A DNA stretch of 64,000 nt from Caballeronia peredens (GTDB lineage Bacteria; Pseudomonadota; Gammaproteobacteria; Burkholderiales; Burkholderiaceae). The notes beneath the pieces were generated by a model. That model searched no databases and was not told where the DNA came from. It saw only the letters and a list, made by a program, of their open reading frames with translations. The DNA is taken from assembly GCA_001544595.2 (NCBI GenBank), contig FCOH02000002.1:248001-312000 (forward strand), in the 5' to 3' direction. A program made the position numbers and the translations under genes. Of the stretch, positions 27,269 through 36,072 are shown piece after piece. The stretch's first letter is position 1. Every line of letters starts with the position of its first letter.

Positions 27269-28592
27269 TACGCTGTTCGGGCGGCTGGTCGTCATCGTCA
27301 TCGGCATGCTGGTCCTTTCGCATGTCGCGTGGTTCGCGATCATCCGCTTCGAGCGCGACAACGTGCAGACGCGTTTCGCCGTCGAGGAGGCCGCGTTTCT
27401 CGTCGAAGCGGTGCGCCAGCACATCACGAATACGCCGGATCAGCCGCTGCCGCCACGCGTGCGCGTGGTCGCGCTGAACGGCCCCGAAGTGCCGAAAGCG
27501 CTCGACGAGGACACGCCGCCGCCGCTGCAGCGCTTCGTCGAGGACTTGAAGGACCGCCTGCCCGACGGCACCGACGTGCGCCTGAACGAGCCCGGCGGGC
27601 CGCCGAGCGTGTGGGTCCACGGCGCGAAGGATGCGGGCTGGATCGTCGTGCCGGTGCAGCCGTTGCGGCCGCCGCGTTCGCGCGACCGGATGGTCGTCTG
27701 GCTCGCCGTGATCTTCTCGGCGGCCGTCCTCGCCGCGTTATTCGGCGCGTGGCAGTTGCAATATCCGCTGCGCTCGCTGGCGCAGGCGGTGCAGCGCTTC
27801 GGACGCGGCCAGCCGACGCCCGTCGTGCCCGAACGCGGTCCGCGCGAACTGCGTCAGCTCACGCACGGCTTCAACCAGATGGTGCGGGAAGTCTCGCAGA
27901 CCGACAACGACCGCGCCGTGATGCTCGCCGGCGTCGCGCACGACCTGAAGACGCCGCTCGCGCGCCTGCGTCTGCGCGCCGAAATGATGGATGACGAAAA
28001 AATTCGCGACGGCGTCGTGCGCGACGTCGATTCCATGGCGCATATCGTCGATCAGTTTCTCGTGTTCGCGCACGATCGTCCGGACGGCAGCGAGCCCGTC
28101 GAGGTGGATCACCAGTGCGAGCGCATTGCGCGGGCGTACCGGGCGGTGTCGCCCGGCGCCGAGCCGGTGCGCCTGAGCCTCGAAGCCGGTCCGAGCTTCG
28201 CGCTGCCGGCGGCCACGCTCGATCGCATTCTGTCGAACCTGCTCGACAACGCGCATGCCTACGGCGCGCCGCCGATCGTCATCGAGACGCGGCGCGGCGC
28301 CGCGGGCTGGGTGTTGCGAGTGTCGGATCACGGCAAGGGCATCGCCCCCGACGATCTCATCAAGGCGAGCCGGCCGTTCGTGCGGCTCGATCCCGCGCGC
28401 GGCGGCAGCGGCCATAGCGGCCTGGGGCTTGCGATCGTGGAGCGTCTCGCGCGGCGCGCGGGCGGCGAGTGCGAAGTGGGAAATCGCGCGGACGGCGGCC
28501 TGCAGGTCGAGATGACCTTTCCCTTCGACATCGCCACGCGGCCGGTGGCCGAACGCCGCGCAGGCCCGCAGCAGGAAGAGCGCGCGCTCTGA
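27252..28592 (+). CDS. envZ: EnvZ-like sensor histidine kinase
   Basis: 446 residues: membrane helices near 10-31 and 148-168 flanking a periplasmic sensor of about 115 residues; HAMP about 170-222; phosphoacceptor His230 in AGVAHDLKTPLARLRLRAEMMDD, very like EnvZ; ATP-binding N-box SNLLDNAHAYG, G1 DHGKGIAPDDL and G2 GHSGLGLAIVERL. Overlap with ompR implies coupled synthesis. The periplasmic domain is proline-rich and not recognisable, so the signal is unknown. Confidence 0.92.
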   Translation: MRRAIDTLFGRLVVIVIGMLVLSHVAWFAIIRFERDNVQTRFAVEEAAFLVEAVRQHITNTPDQPLPPRVRVVALNGPEVPKALDEDTPPPLQRFVEDLKDRLPDGTDVRLNEPGGPPSVWVHGAKDAGWIVVPVQPLRPPRSRDRMVVWLAVIFSAAVLAALFGAWQLQYPLRSLAQAVQRFGRGQPTPVVPERGPRELRQLTHGFNQMVREVSQTDNDRAVMLAGVAHDLKTPLARLRLRAEMMDDEKIRDGVVRDVDSMAHIVDQFLVFAHDRPDGSEPVEVDHQCERIARAYRAVSPGAEPVRLSLEAGPSFALPAATLDRILSNLLDNAHAYGAPPIVIETRRGAAGWVLRVSDHGKGIAPDDLIKASRPFVRLDPARGGSGHSGLGLAIVERLARRAGGECEVGNRADGGLQVEMTFPFDIATRPVAERRAGPQQEERAL

Positions 28593-28606
28593 GGGCGCGC
28601 TTTTTT
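28579..28606 (+). terminator. Terminator overlapping the stop of envZ-like gene
   Basis: Stem AGCGCGC (28579-28585) with GCGCGCT (28595-28601) and TTTTTT. The stop codon lies in the loop. Confidence 0.8.
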
Positions 28607-28625
28607 GGGCCGGTAACGCCGGCGT

Positions 28626-28889
28626 TCAGTCGAACAGTGTTTCGAGCGCCGAGGCCGCTTCGCTGTCCACCGTGTTGTACGTCACCGTCGACGCCTCGAA
28701 GATGTAATGCGTCGTGTATTTGCCGAGCCGCGTGAGGATTTCGTCCTGGATCACCTCCGGCGCGAGGTCGATCTTCAGGAACCACGTCGTCGACGAAAGC
28801 CGCGTCTGGAACGAACCGTACTCGGCGAGCAGATGGTCGAACGTTTCAGCGTCCTGATCGCGACACACGATGACCAGATTTCCCTTCAT
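28626..28889 (-). CDS. Small conserved hypothetical protein, possible Cas2/VapD-like fold
   Basis: 87 residues from the ATG at 28889, which has GGGAG upstream. The order of elements (strand LVIVCRDQ, helix TFDHLLAEYGSF, strand STTWFLKIDL, helix VIQDEILTRLG, strand HYIFEASTVTYN) suits a small ferredoxin-like alpha/beta fold. The STTWFLKI strand recalls orphan Cas2-like or SinR-like proteins. There is no cas gene or repeat array nearby and no clear toxin partner. Function is unknown. Confidence 0.7.
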   Translation of the reverse strand: MKGNLVIVCRDQDAETFDHLLAEYGSFQTRLSSTTWFLKIDLAPEVIQDEILTRLGKYTTHYIFEASTVTYNTVDSEAASALETLFD

Positions 28890-29017
28890 GCAATTCTCCC
28901 GATTGGCCCAGCGGCATTCGATATCGAACACCGATGATACCCGCGGGATGCGCACGCGTCGCGACGCGCGCGTGACCGCGACGTGACGCCGCGGCAGCAG
29001 GAACGAGCGTCGCGGCC

Positions 29018-30703
29018 TCACTTGCCGGCGAGCGAGTCTTCCGGATGGCGCGTGGGCGGCGTCGGATCGGCGGGCCGCACTTCGCTGCGGTCGCGGCCGC
29101 GCGATTTCGCCTCGTAGAGCGCCAGATCGGCGCGCGAGAGGATCCACTCGAGCGCGTCGTCGGGCGCGAGCTCCGTGATGCCGATGCTCACCGACAGCGC
29201 CGCGTCCTCGGGCAGATGCGCGCAGTGTTCGTGATGAAAGCGCTTGCGCAGCCGCTCCAGCACGGCTTGCGCGTCGGCGAGCGAGGTTTGCGGCAGCAAA
29301 ATGCCGAATTCCTCGCCGCCGAGCCGGCCGATCGCATCGCTCGGACGAAGCTGGGCGCGGCAGACCTCGACAAAATGCTCGAGCGCCCGGTCGCCCGAGG
29401 CGTGGCCGAAGCGGTCGTTGATCTGCTTGAAGTGATCCAGATCCGCGATCGCCACCGAAAGCGGCGTGCCGACCGAGCGCGCCAGTTCCACTTCGTGGCG
29501 CAGCGTATCGAGGAAATAGCGCCGCGACAGCGCGCCCGTCAGCGCGTCGTGGCGCGCTTCGGCGGACAGCAGCGTATTGGCCGACTGCAACTGCTCGGCG
29601 AGATCGCGCGTCGCGCGGTGCAGGCGCCGCTCGCGCGAATACGACGTCGCGATCACGATGGCGAGCGTCACGACGCCCAGCATCGTCAGAAAGACGAGGA
29701 AGCGGTCGCGGCTATGGTTGCGGCTGATTTCCGGCCAGCTCGTCAGCGGATGGACGATATGCGCCGACAGCCCCGAGTTCAGGCCCGTGCGCTCGTCGTA
29801 GAGCGAAGGCGTGTTGCTGCCGTTGGCGGCGTAGAAGGTCTGCGCGAGCGCGGGCGCGAGCCACTGCTCGGAGGCGCGCATCTGCTCGCCGATGTGCGAC
29901 ACCCGCAGTTCCGGAAACGACTCGCGCCGGTAGTGCTCGACGCGCTCGCGGTCGGTCATGCGCGCGACGGGCGCGTCCGGCATGGCTTCGTATTCGAGCC
30001 GCCCGTCGTGCGCCATCACGACGACGCCGTTCTCGTCGGTCACGAAAGTGCCGGCGCGCGACACCCAGTGCCGCAGCCGGTCGATGCTCACCTTGGCGAT
30101 CACCGCGCCGACGAGAATGCCGTCCTCGTAGGCGGGCGCCGCGATGAAGATGCCGGGCTCGCCCGACAGCCGCCCGACGCCGTACATCTCGACGAAACCG
30201 CCGAGCAGCGCGCGCGAGACGTAGGCGCGCCCGCTCATGTCGTAGCCGATGAAGCTGTCGTCGTCGGCCGCGTTGCTGGAAGCAATGCAATAGCCGCGGT
30301 CGTTGACGAGCCAGATCGAATCGAGACCGGAGAAGCCCTGGGCTTCGTGCAGGAAGTGATTCACCTTGGCGAGCGCGGGGTGGGCCGTCCAGTCGCTGCG
30401 TCGTTCGAGTTCCGTCTCGCCCGGGTTCGAGGCATAATTCCGCGACTCCGCCAGGGCGCGCTGCGTGAGGTCCATCTGAGCGAGCGTGGCGGGAATGGCG
30501 CGCGACATCGCCAGATCGCTCGCGATGATCTGCGCCATGTTGTCGACGATCGACGCCGCCATCTGGCGCTCGGTGCGCACCGTCGCCGTCATCTCCTGTT
30601 GTACCATTCGGTCCGACAGCAAGCCGGCGGCTATCCAGCACGCAAATGCCAGCACCGCGAGGCCAAGCATCGCGATCACACGGTGCAGGATGAGCTTTTT
30701 CAT
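29018..30703 (-). CDS. Membrane-bound dCache-GGDEF diguanylate cyclase
   Basis: Makes cyclic di-GMP. 561 residues: first helix at 8-30, a large periplasmic sensor region (about 35-335, with SIWLVNDRGYCIASSNAADD and GTFVTDENGVVVMAHDG, two PAS-like units of the dCache type), second helix about 338-358, a short coiled coil, then a GGDEF domain with an intact active site (RLGGEEFGILLP) and metal Asp in VAIADLDHFKQIND. Monocistronic. The sensor ligand is unknown; dCache domains often bind amino acids or organic acids. Confidence 0.92.
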   Translation of the reverse strand: MKKLILHRVIAMLGLAVLAFACWIAAGLLSDRMVQQEMTATVRTERQMAASIVDNMAQIIASDLAMSRAIPATLAQMDLTQRALAESRNYASNPGETELERRSDWTAHPALAKVNHFLHEAQGFSGLDSIWLVNDRGYCIASSNAADDDSFIGYDMSGRAYVSRALLGGFVEMYGVGRLSGEPGIFIAAPAYEDGILVGAVIAKVSIDRLRHWVSRAGTFVTDENGVVVMAHDGRLEYEAMPDAPVARMTDRERVEHYRRESFPELRVSHIGEQMRASEQWLAPALAQTFYAANGSNTPSLYDERTGLNSGLSAHIVHPLTSWPEISRNHSRDRFLVFLTMLGVVTLAIVIATSYSRERRLHRATRDLAEQLQSANTLLSAEARHDALTGALSRRYFLDTLRHEVELARSVGTPLSVAIADLDHFKQINDRFGHASGDRALEHFVEVCRAQLRPSDAIGRLGGEEFGILLPQTSLADAQAVLERLRKRFHHEHCAHLPEDAALSVSIGITELAPDDALEWILSRADLALYEAKSRGRDRSEVRPADPTPPTRHPEDSLAGK

Positions 30704-31435
30704 CGGTCTCGTGCAGGGTTATAGGTCACGCCATGCGCGAGCGGCGTGCGTCACGCCGATCATGCGGGCCCGCCTGCCTGGCCATGCGGGGCGGGCGCGC
30801 GGCCCGGAGCGGCGCAGGTCCGCCGTCGCGCGGCCGATGCACGCACCGGGGCAGCGGGCGGGGCACAGGCGGTCTTCCGGCTCGGATCTGGCGTCTCGCA
30901 TCGCATCGGCGCTCAATTTATTGTTCGTGATAAGCCAAGATTGGACGATGTTTTTTGCCGCCTATCAAGCGCCTTGTGACGGCGCGCGACGCGCGTCCAA
31001 CACAGGAAACGCGCGACGCTGAACGTACTGCCCGCTTCGCCGCCCGGCGCGGAGGAATCGCAGCCAAACTGAAAGGAAGCGAAAGCGCGCGGACATCGAT
31101 CTTATTCGATTGCAGTCCGCCCCTTCATTTTGCCTCTGCCGTGCCGAAGAGCAACAGAAACATCGCACGAATGGCGCGTGCGGACACCTTGAGGTTGTGC
31201 CTGTCACACCGCTTGGTGTAGTGTCGCTCGGTTCAGCGCGGGCAATGCGAGCGGGCAATGCGAATGAGCGCCGGACATGTCGTCGTATCGAAGGCCGCAT
31301 GCGTTGGACAGGGGAGCATGGGGCCGGGCAGAGGCTGCTTGTCCGCCAGACCTCTCGAGAGCCGTCATAAAGCACTATCCCAGCAATATCCCGCGCTCGC
31401 GCGGTCGGAACAAAGCCTTACGGGGAGGGCCTTGC
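30704..31435. other. Long gap upstream of the fused-permease ABC operon
   Basis: 732 bp between divergent genes. The short frames look like shadows of GC bias. A weak promoter-like pair TTGTGC (31195-31200) and TAGTGT (31219-31224), 18-bp spacer, points toward the ABC operon. No RNA element or binding-protein gene is visible. Confidence 0.4.
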
Positions 31436-33199
31436 ATGGAATTTGGTTTCAATCTGAAGCGCACGGCGAATGCGTCGGCCTGGCGGCTCCTGCCCAACCG
31501 CTGGGATTTCGTCGCGTTCCCGATGATCATCTGCGTGATCGCGCTCGCCGCCGTCGGTTTCCACGAAACCCTGGCACCGATCTCGACGCTGCAATCGCAG
31601 GCGATTTCGCTCGACCCCGCGAATCTCCCCGAATACGCGTTGCGCACGACGCTGCGCATGCTCGCCGCGATGGTCGCCTCGCTGATCTTCACGCTCGTCT
31701 ACGGCACGCTCGCGGCGAAGAGCCGGCGCGCGTCGCTCGTGCTCGTGCCGATTCTCGACATCCTCCAGTCGGTGCCGGTGCTCGGCTATATCTCGTTTAC
31801 GGTCACGTTCTTTCTCGCGCTGTTTCCCGGCCGCGTGATCGGCGCGGAGTGCGCCGCGATCTTCGCGATCTTCACGAGCCAGGCCTGGAACATGACGTTC
31901 AGCTTCTACCAGTCGCTGCGCACGGTGCCGCGCGATCTGGACGAAGTCTCGCGCGGTTTTCATCTCACCAACTGGCAGCGCTTCTGGAAGCTCGAAGTGC
32001 CGTTCTCGATGCCTGGCCTCGTCTGGAACATGATGATGTCGATGTCGGGCGGCTGGTTTTTCGTGGTCGCGTCGGAGGCCATCACGGTCGGCAACCGCAC
32101 GATCGTGCTGCCGGGCATCGGCGCATATCTGGCCGCGGCGATCGGCGAGCGCAACCTCTCCGCGATCGGCTGGGTGATTCTCGCGATGATCATCGTCATC
32201 CTCGCCTACGATCAGCTGATGTTCCGTCCGCTGGTCGCGTGGGCGGACAAGTTCCGCATGGAGAACACCAGTTCCGGCGACGAACCCAGTTCGTGGCTGC
32301 TCGATCTCATCCGCCGCACGCGTCTGATTCACCGTCTGCTCGTGCCGGCGGGCTGGATTCTCGCGAAGGCGGCGCGCGTGCCGATCAGGCTGCCGTCGCT
32401 GCAGGGCGCGTTCGAGAACGTCGGGCTGCCGCTGCGCGCGAAGGTGCCGTCCACGCGCGCCGGCGATATCGCCTGGGCCACGGCCGTGCTGCTGATCACG
32501 GTGTTCGTCGTATGGAAGGTCGCGTCCTTCGTGTCGACGGGCGTGACCTGGGGCGAAGTCGGCCACGTCTTCGTGCTCGGCTTCATCACGCTGCTGCGCG
32601 TCGTGGTGCTGATCGCCATCGCGTCGGTGATCTGGGTGCCCGCCGGCGTGCTGATCGGGTTGCGCCCGGCGCTCGCGGAAAAGATCCAGCCGCTCGCGCA
32701 GTTCCTCGCCGCGTTCCCGGCGAACCTGCTGTTTCCGGTGTTCGTCGTGGTGATCGTGCGCTGGAATCTGAACCCGGACATCTGGCTGTCGCCGCTCATC
32801 GTGCTCGGCACGCAGTGGTATATCCTCTTCAACGTGATCGCGGGGGCGTCCTCCTATCCGAACGATTATCGCGAGGCGGCGACCAACTTTCAGATCCGCG
32901 GCTGGCAGTGGTGGAAGAAGTGCATGCTGCCGGGCATCTTTCCTTACTACGTCACGGGCGCGATCACCGCGTCGGGCGGCGCGTGGAACGCGAGCATCGT
33001 TGCGGAGGCGGTCTCGTGGGGCAATACGAAGGTCGTCGCGCACGGCCTCGGCGCCTACATCGCCCAGACAACCGCCGATGGCGATTACCCGAAAATCATT
33101 CTCGGCATTGCCGTGATGTCGCTGTTCGTCACGCTGTTCAACCGACTGTTGTGGCGCCCGCTATACGCCTATGCCGAAGCAAGACTCCGGCTGGATTGA
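31436..33199 (+). CDS. ABC transporter permease with two fused permease domains
   Basis: 587 residues. Two BPD_transp_1 units in one chain, each with an EAA-type loop: unit 1 about residues 70-270 (RDLDEVSRGFHLTNWQRFWKLEVPF) and unit 2 about 345-580 (YREAATNFQIRGWQWWKKCMLPG). The family resembles NitT/TauT (nitrate, taurine, sulfonate, bicarbonate) permeases, but the fusion means one gene supplies the whole membrane part. GGGGAGGG precedes the ATG at 31436. The ATPase follows 12 bp later; no binding protein is present, so the substrate cannot be named. Confidence 0.88.
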   Translation: MEFGFNLKRTANASAWRLLPNRWDFVAFPMIICVIALAAVGFHETLAPISTLQSQAISLDPANLPEYALRTTLRMLAAMVASLIFTLVYGTLAAKSRRASLVLVPILDILQSVPVLGYISFTVTFFLALFPGRVIGAECAAIFAIFTSQAWNMTFSFYQSLRTVPRDLDEVSRGFHLTNWQRFWKLEVPFSMPGLVWNMMMSMSGGWFFVVASEAITVGNRTIVLPGIGAYLAAAIGERNLSAIGWVILAMIIVILAYDQLMFRPLVAWADKFRMENTSSGDEPSSWLLDLIRRTRLIHRLLVPAGWILAKAARVPIRLPSLQGAFENVGLPLRAKVPSTRAGDIAWATAVLLITVFVVWKVASFVSTGVTWGEVGHVFVLGFITLLRVVVLIAIASVIWVPAGVLIGLRPALAEKIQPLAQFLAAFPANLLFPVFVVVIVRWNLNPDIWLSPLIVLGTQWYILFNVIAGASSYPNDYREAATNFQIRGWQWWKKCMLPGIFPYYVTGAITASGGAWNASIVAEAVSWGNTKVVAHGLGAYIAQTTADGDYPKIILGIAVMSLFVTLFNRLLWRPLYAYAEARLRLD

Positions 33200-33211
33200 G
33201 GACGAGTTCCG

Positions 33212-34567
33212 ATGCAGAACCTGAAAAACACGCAGACGTCCGCGGCGACGGGCTTCCAGCGCGCGCCCGGTACGCCGCCGCGTCTCGGTGCGGAAATCCT
33301 GCGCGTGCAGAACGTGAGCCGCGGTTTCAACAAGACGCAGGGCGAACTGCTCGTGCTCGACGACGCCAACCTCGCGCTGCGCGAAGGAGAAATCGTCGGA
33401 CTGCTCGGGCGTTCGGGCTCTGGCAAGTCCACGCTGTTGCGCATCATCGCCGGCCTGATCGAGCCGACGGGCGGCGAAGTCACCTATCTGAGCGAGCCGT
33501 TGCGCGGTCCCGCGAAGGGCGTCGCGATGGTGTTCCAGACTTTCGCGCTGTTTCCCTGGCTGACCGTGCTGCAAAACGTGGAAGCCGGTCTGGAAGCGCA
33601 GGGCGTGGGCGCGCGCGAGCGGCGCGAGCGCGCGCTCGCCGCGATCGATCTGATCGGTCTCGACGGCTTCGAAAACGCGTATCCGCGCGAGCTGTCGGGC
33701 GGCATGCGGCAGCGCGTCGGTTTCGCGCGGGCGCTGGTCGTCGATCCGACGCTGCTGCTCATGGACGAACCGTTTTCGGCGCTCGACGTGCTGACCGCCG
33801 AAAACCTGCGCACCGATCTGCTCGATCTGTGGACGCAAGGGCGCATGCCGATCAAGTCGGTGCTGATCGTCACGCACAACATCGAGGAAGCGGTGTTCAT
33901 GTGCGACCGCATCCTGGTGCTGTCGTCCAATCCGGGCCGCGTGATGGCCGAGATCAAGGTGCCGTTCAAGCATCCGCGCAATCGTCTGGACCCGGCGTTC
34001 CGCCGTCTCGTCGACGACATCTACGCGAAAATGACCGCGCGCCAGCTCGACGAATCGAAGAAGAAGGGGCTCGAACTCGGCAGCTGGCTGCCGTCGGTGT
34101 CGACCAACCTGATGGCGGGTCTGATCGAAACGCTCGCCGCCGAGCCGTATCACGGCCGCGCGGACATGCCGGAAATCGCCCGCACGCTGCATCTGGAAGT
34201 GGACGAGCTGTTTCCCATCGCGGAAGTGCTGCAGCATCTCGGTTTCGCCGACGTGCGCGAGGGCGATATTTTCCTCACGCCGCAGGCGCGCGTATTCGCG
34301 GAATTCGGCACGCAGGAACGCAAGATGATGTTCGCCGAGCACTTGCTGCGGCATGTGCCGCTCGCCGCGCGGATCAAGAAGGTGCTGAACGAGCGGCCGG
34401 GACATCGCGCGCCGCGGGTGCGTTTCGAGCAGGAACTGGAGGATTTTCTCTCCGACAAGGCCGCGCAGGAAACGCTCGATGCGGTCATCGACTGGGGCCG
34501 CTACGGCGAGATTTTCTCGTACAACGATCAGACGGAGATGCTGAGTCTGGAGGATGTCGAGGGCTGA
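33212..34567 (+). CDS. ABC ATPase with AAA-associated C-terminal domain
   Basis: 451 residues. The N-terminal 260 are a NitT/TauT-type ATPase: Walker A GRSGSGKST, Q-loop FQTFALFPWLTV, signature LSGGMRQRVGFARAL, Walker B LLLMDEPFSALD. Residues about 300-445 are an added helical domain (AGLIETLAAEPYHGRADMPEIARTL) of the AAA-associated type, seen in a subgroup paired with fused permeases, perhaps for regulation. It is 12 bp after the permease gene and ends at a terminator. Confidence 0.88.
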   Translation: MQNLKNTQTSAATGFQRAPGTPPRLGAEILRVQNVSRGFNKTQGELLVLDDANLALREGEIVGLLGRSGSGKSTLLRIIAGLIEPTGGEVTYLSEPLRGPAKGVAMVFQTFALFPWLTVLQNVEAGLEAQGVGARERRERALAAIDLIGLDGFENAYPRELSGGMRQRVGFARALVVDPTLLLMDEPFSALDVLTAENLRTDLLDLWTQGRMPIKSVLIVTHNIEEAVFMCDRILVLSSNPGRVMAEIKVPFKHPRNRLDPAFRRLVDDIYAKMTARQLDESKKKGLELGSWLPSVSTNLMAGLIETLAAEPYHGRADMPEIARTLHLEVDELFPIAEVLQHLGFADVREGDIFLTPQARVFAEFGTQERKMMFAEHLLRHVPLAARIKKVLNERPGHRAPRVRFEQELEDFLSDKAAQETLDAVIDWGRYGEIFSYNDQTEMLSLEDVEG

Positions 34568-34632
34568 AGGCTTGCGCGCGCATCGGGCGAAGCGCGTGCG
34601 GCGCCCGACGTGATCGCGACGCGTCGAAGCAC

Positions 34633-34671
34633 AAAAAAGCGCGGTTCGCTCAGGCGAAAACCGCGCTTTTT
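34633..34671. terminator. Bidirectional terminator
   Basis: Long stem AAAAAGCGCGGTT...AACCGCGCTTTTT with an extra CGC/GCG pair and a small bulge. The A-run and T-run on either side serve the ABC operon (+) and the lipoprotein pair (-). Confidence 0.88.
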
Positions 34672-34691
34672 CACATTCGTGCAGTGGAGCT

Positions 34692-35216
34692 TTACTGCAG
34701 ATTGCCCCATCGTTCGACGGCAGGCTCCGCCGACGCCCACCTCCACCCGGACGGCTGCTGGCAAACCGTCGCGAGGAACCAGTCGGCGTGTGCTTTGGCA
34801 TCGTCGCCATCGACGACGGAGAACGCGAACTCCTTGCAGCTCGCCAGTGCGCTGTTGAACTCGCGCAGCACGCGCACTTCGCCGTGACCGTTCTCCACGG
34901 GCAGCGTGTGCTTGACCTTCCACGGCCGCGACTCGCCGACCTGCGCCATGCCCGCCGTCACCGCGATCATCACCTGCTGATCCTGATGCAGCGATTTCAT
35001 CGTGCGCTTCACGACTTCGTCGGTCGCGGCCTGAACCGCGATACCCACGCCGAAGCCGATGGCCGGGTTCGTCGTGACCGCGCCTGTCGCCACGCCGGCG
35101 ACCGCGCCCGTCGCGGCGCCGATCGATGCGCAACCGCTCATCGTCACGCAAACCGCGGCGCCCGCTGCGATCACACCGAGACGCAGCGCCAGGAAACCGT
35201 CGATCCGCAGCGTCAT
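34692..35216 (-). CDS. Putative lipoprotein with glycine-rich helix, copy 2 of a tandem pair
   Basis: 174 residues. The ATG at 35216 overlaps the stop of the upstream gene as ATGA, which fixes the start. Signal with lipobox VTMSGC. A glycine/alanine zipper stretch follows (GAATGAVAGVATGAVTTNPAIGFG). The C-terminal half contains KVKHTLPVENGHGEVRVLREF and ends WRWASAEPAVERWGNLQ. Clearly paralogous to the upstream gene. Function unknown. Confidence 0.82.
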   Translation of the reverse strand: MTLRIDGFLALRLGVIAAGAAVCVTMSGCASIGAATGAVAGVATGAVTTNPAIGFGVGIAVQAATDEVVKRTMKSLHQDQQVMIAVTAGMAQVGESRPWKVKHTLPVENGHGEVRVLREFNSALASCKEFAFSVVDGDDAKAHADWFLATVCQQPSGWRWASAEPAVERWGNLQ

Positions 35217-35767
35217 TGCAGCGAGCCCCAGCGCGGCGTTGCCGGTTCGGCCGATGCCCACTTCCATTTGTTGCCGTCGCGGCAGACCGATGCCACGTAG
35301 AACGCGCTGTCGGCGGCGCGGTCCTGCGTCGCGTCGCGGTCGACGGAGAAGACGATTTCCTTGCAGTCGAGCACGCCGCTGCTGATGGTGCGGCTCACCG
35401 TCACGCGGCCTTTTTCGTCATCTTCGATCGGCACCGAGTGCACGATCTTCCACGGTGCGACCGCGCCGACGGCGAGCGGCCCGGCGACCGACGCGATCTC
35501 GTCCTGCGTGTTGGTGTGAACGACGCGCTGCGTGTACTGCACGCCCGACTTGGCCGCCGCCACCGCACCGAGGCCGATGCCCGTGGCCACCGCCGCGTTG
35601 TTCGTCACGGCACCGGCGATTGCCGCGCCGCCGATACCGGCGCCGGCCACCGCGCCTTCGCTATAGAGGGAATTGCATCCCGAGAGGCTCGCGCAGGCGA
35701 TGACGCCCGTAATGAGCGTGGCGAGCGCGGCGGCGCGCGGGCCACGTCCCTGAACCCAGATCTGCAT
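35213..35767 (-). CDS. Putative lipoprotein with glycine-rich helix, copy 1 of a tandem pair
   Basis: 184 residues from the ATG at 35767 (AAGGA upstream). Lipobox ASLSGC near residue 31, then a glycine-zipper region (GAGIGGAAIAGAVTNNAAV) that could insert in a membrane, then a periplasmic domain with KIVHSVPIEDDEKGRVTVSR and LDCKEIVFSVD. The ending KWKWASAEPATPRWGSLQ is nearly shared with the next gene. The pair arose by tandem duplication and is translationally coupled. Confidence 0.82.
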   Translation of the reverse strand: MQIWVQGRGPRAAALATLITGVIACASLSGCNSLYSEGAVAGAGIGGAAIAGAVTNNAAVATGIGLGAVAAAKSGVQYTQRVVHTNTQDEIASVAGPLAVGAVAPWKIVHSVPIEDDEKGRVTVSRTISSGVLDCKEIVFSVDRDATQDRAADSAFYVASVCRDGNKWKWASAEPATPRWGSLQ

Positions 35768-36006
35768 GTTGCTGTTCCTTCGTCTACCGGTTCCCGATGC
35801 GTGACATCGGATTCTCGAATCTGCCTGAGGTTTTGCCTTCAGGCGCTTGCCTGGCAACGCGAAGAAGGCGCGCAAACTCGGACGTTACGCGCCCGTTTCA
35901 CGGGCTTCGCGCATTTTGAAGCAAGCTTCTAATTACCGGGCTGTGAAAATTGCAAGAAATTGCAAGCAGACGGAACACGTTGCGCGACGCGCATCGATCG
36001 CAGGCG
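35768..36006. other. Gap between the lipoprotein pair and the activator terminator
   Basis: No gene seen. Contains GCAAGAAATTGCAAG (35953-35967), a word with partial symmetry, and ordinary leader sequence for the lipoprotein genes. Confidence 0.3.
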
Positions 36007-36039
36007 AAAAAAAAGCGAGCCCGGCATGCGTGCTCGCTT
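36007..36039 (-). terminator. Terminator after the sigma-54 activator gene
   Basis: Stem AAGCGAGC (36013-36020) with GCTCGCTT (36032-36039) and an eight-base T-run on the minus strand. Confidence 0.88.
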
Positions 36040-36072
36040 CGATGGTCGTCGGGAAAAGATCAGGCTGGCGCG

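Noticed and set aside
31258..34887. Plus-strand open frame of 1209 codons
   Set aside because: It is a third-frame shadow of the fused permease and ATPase genes, with no recognisable domain.
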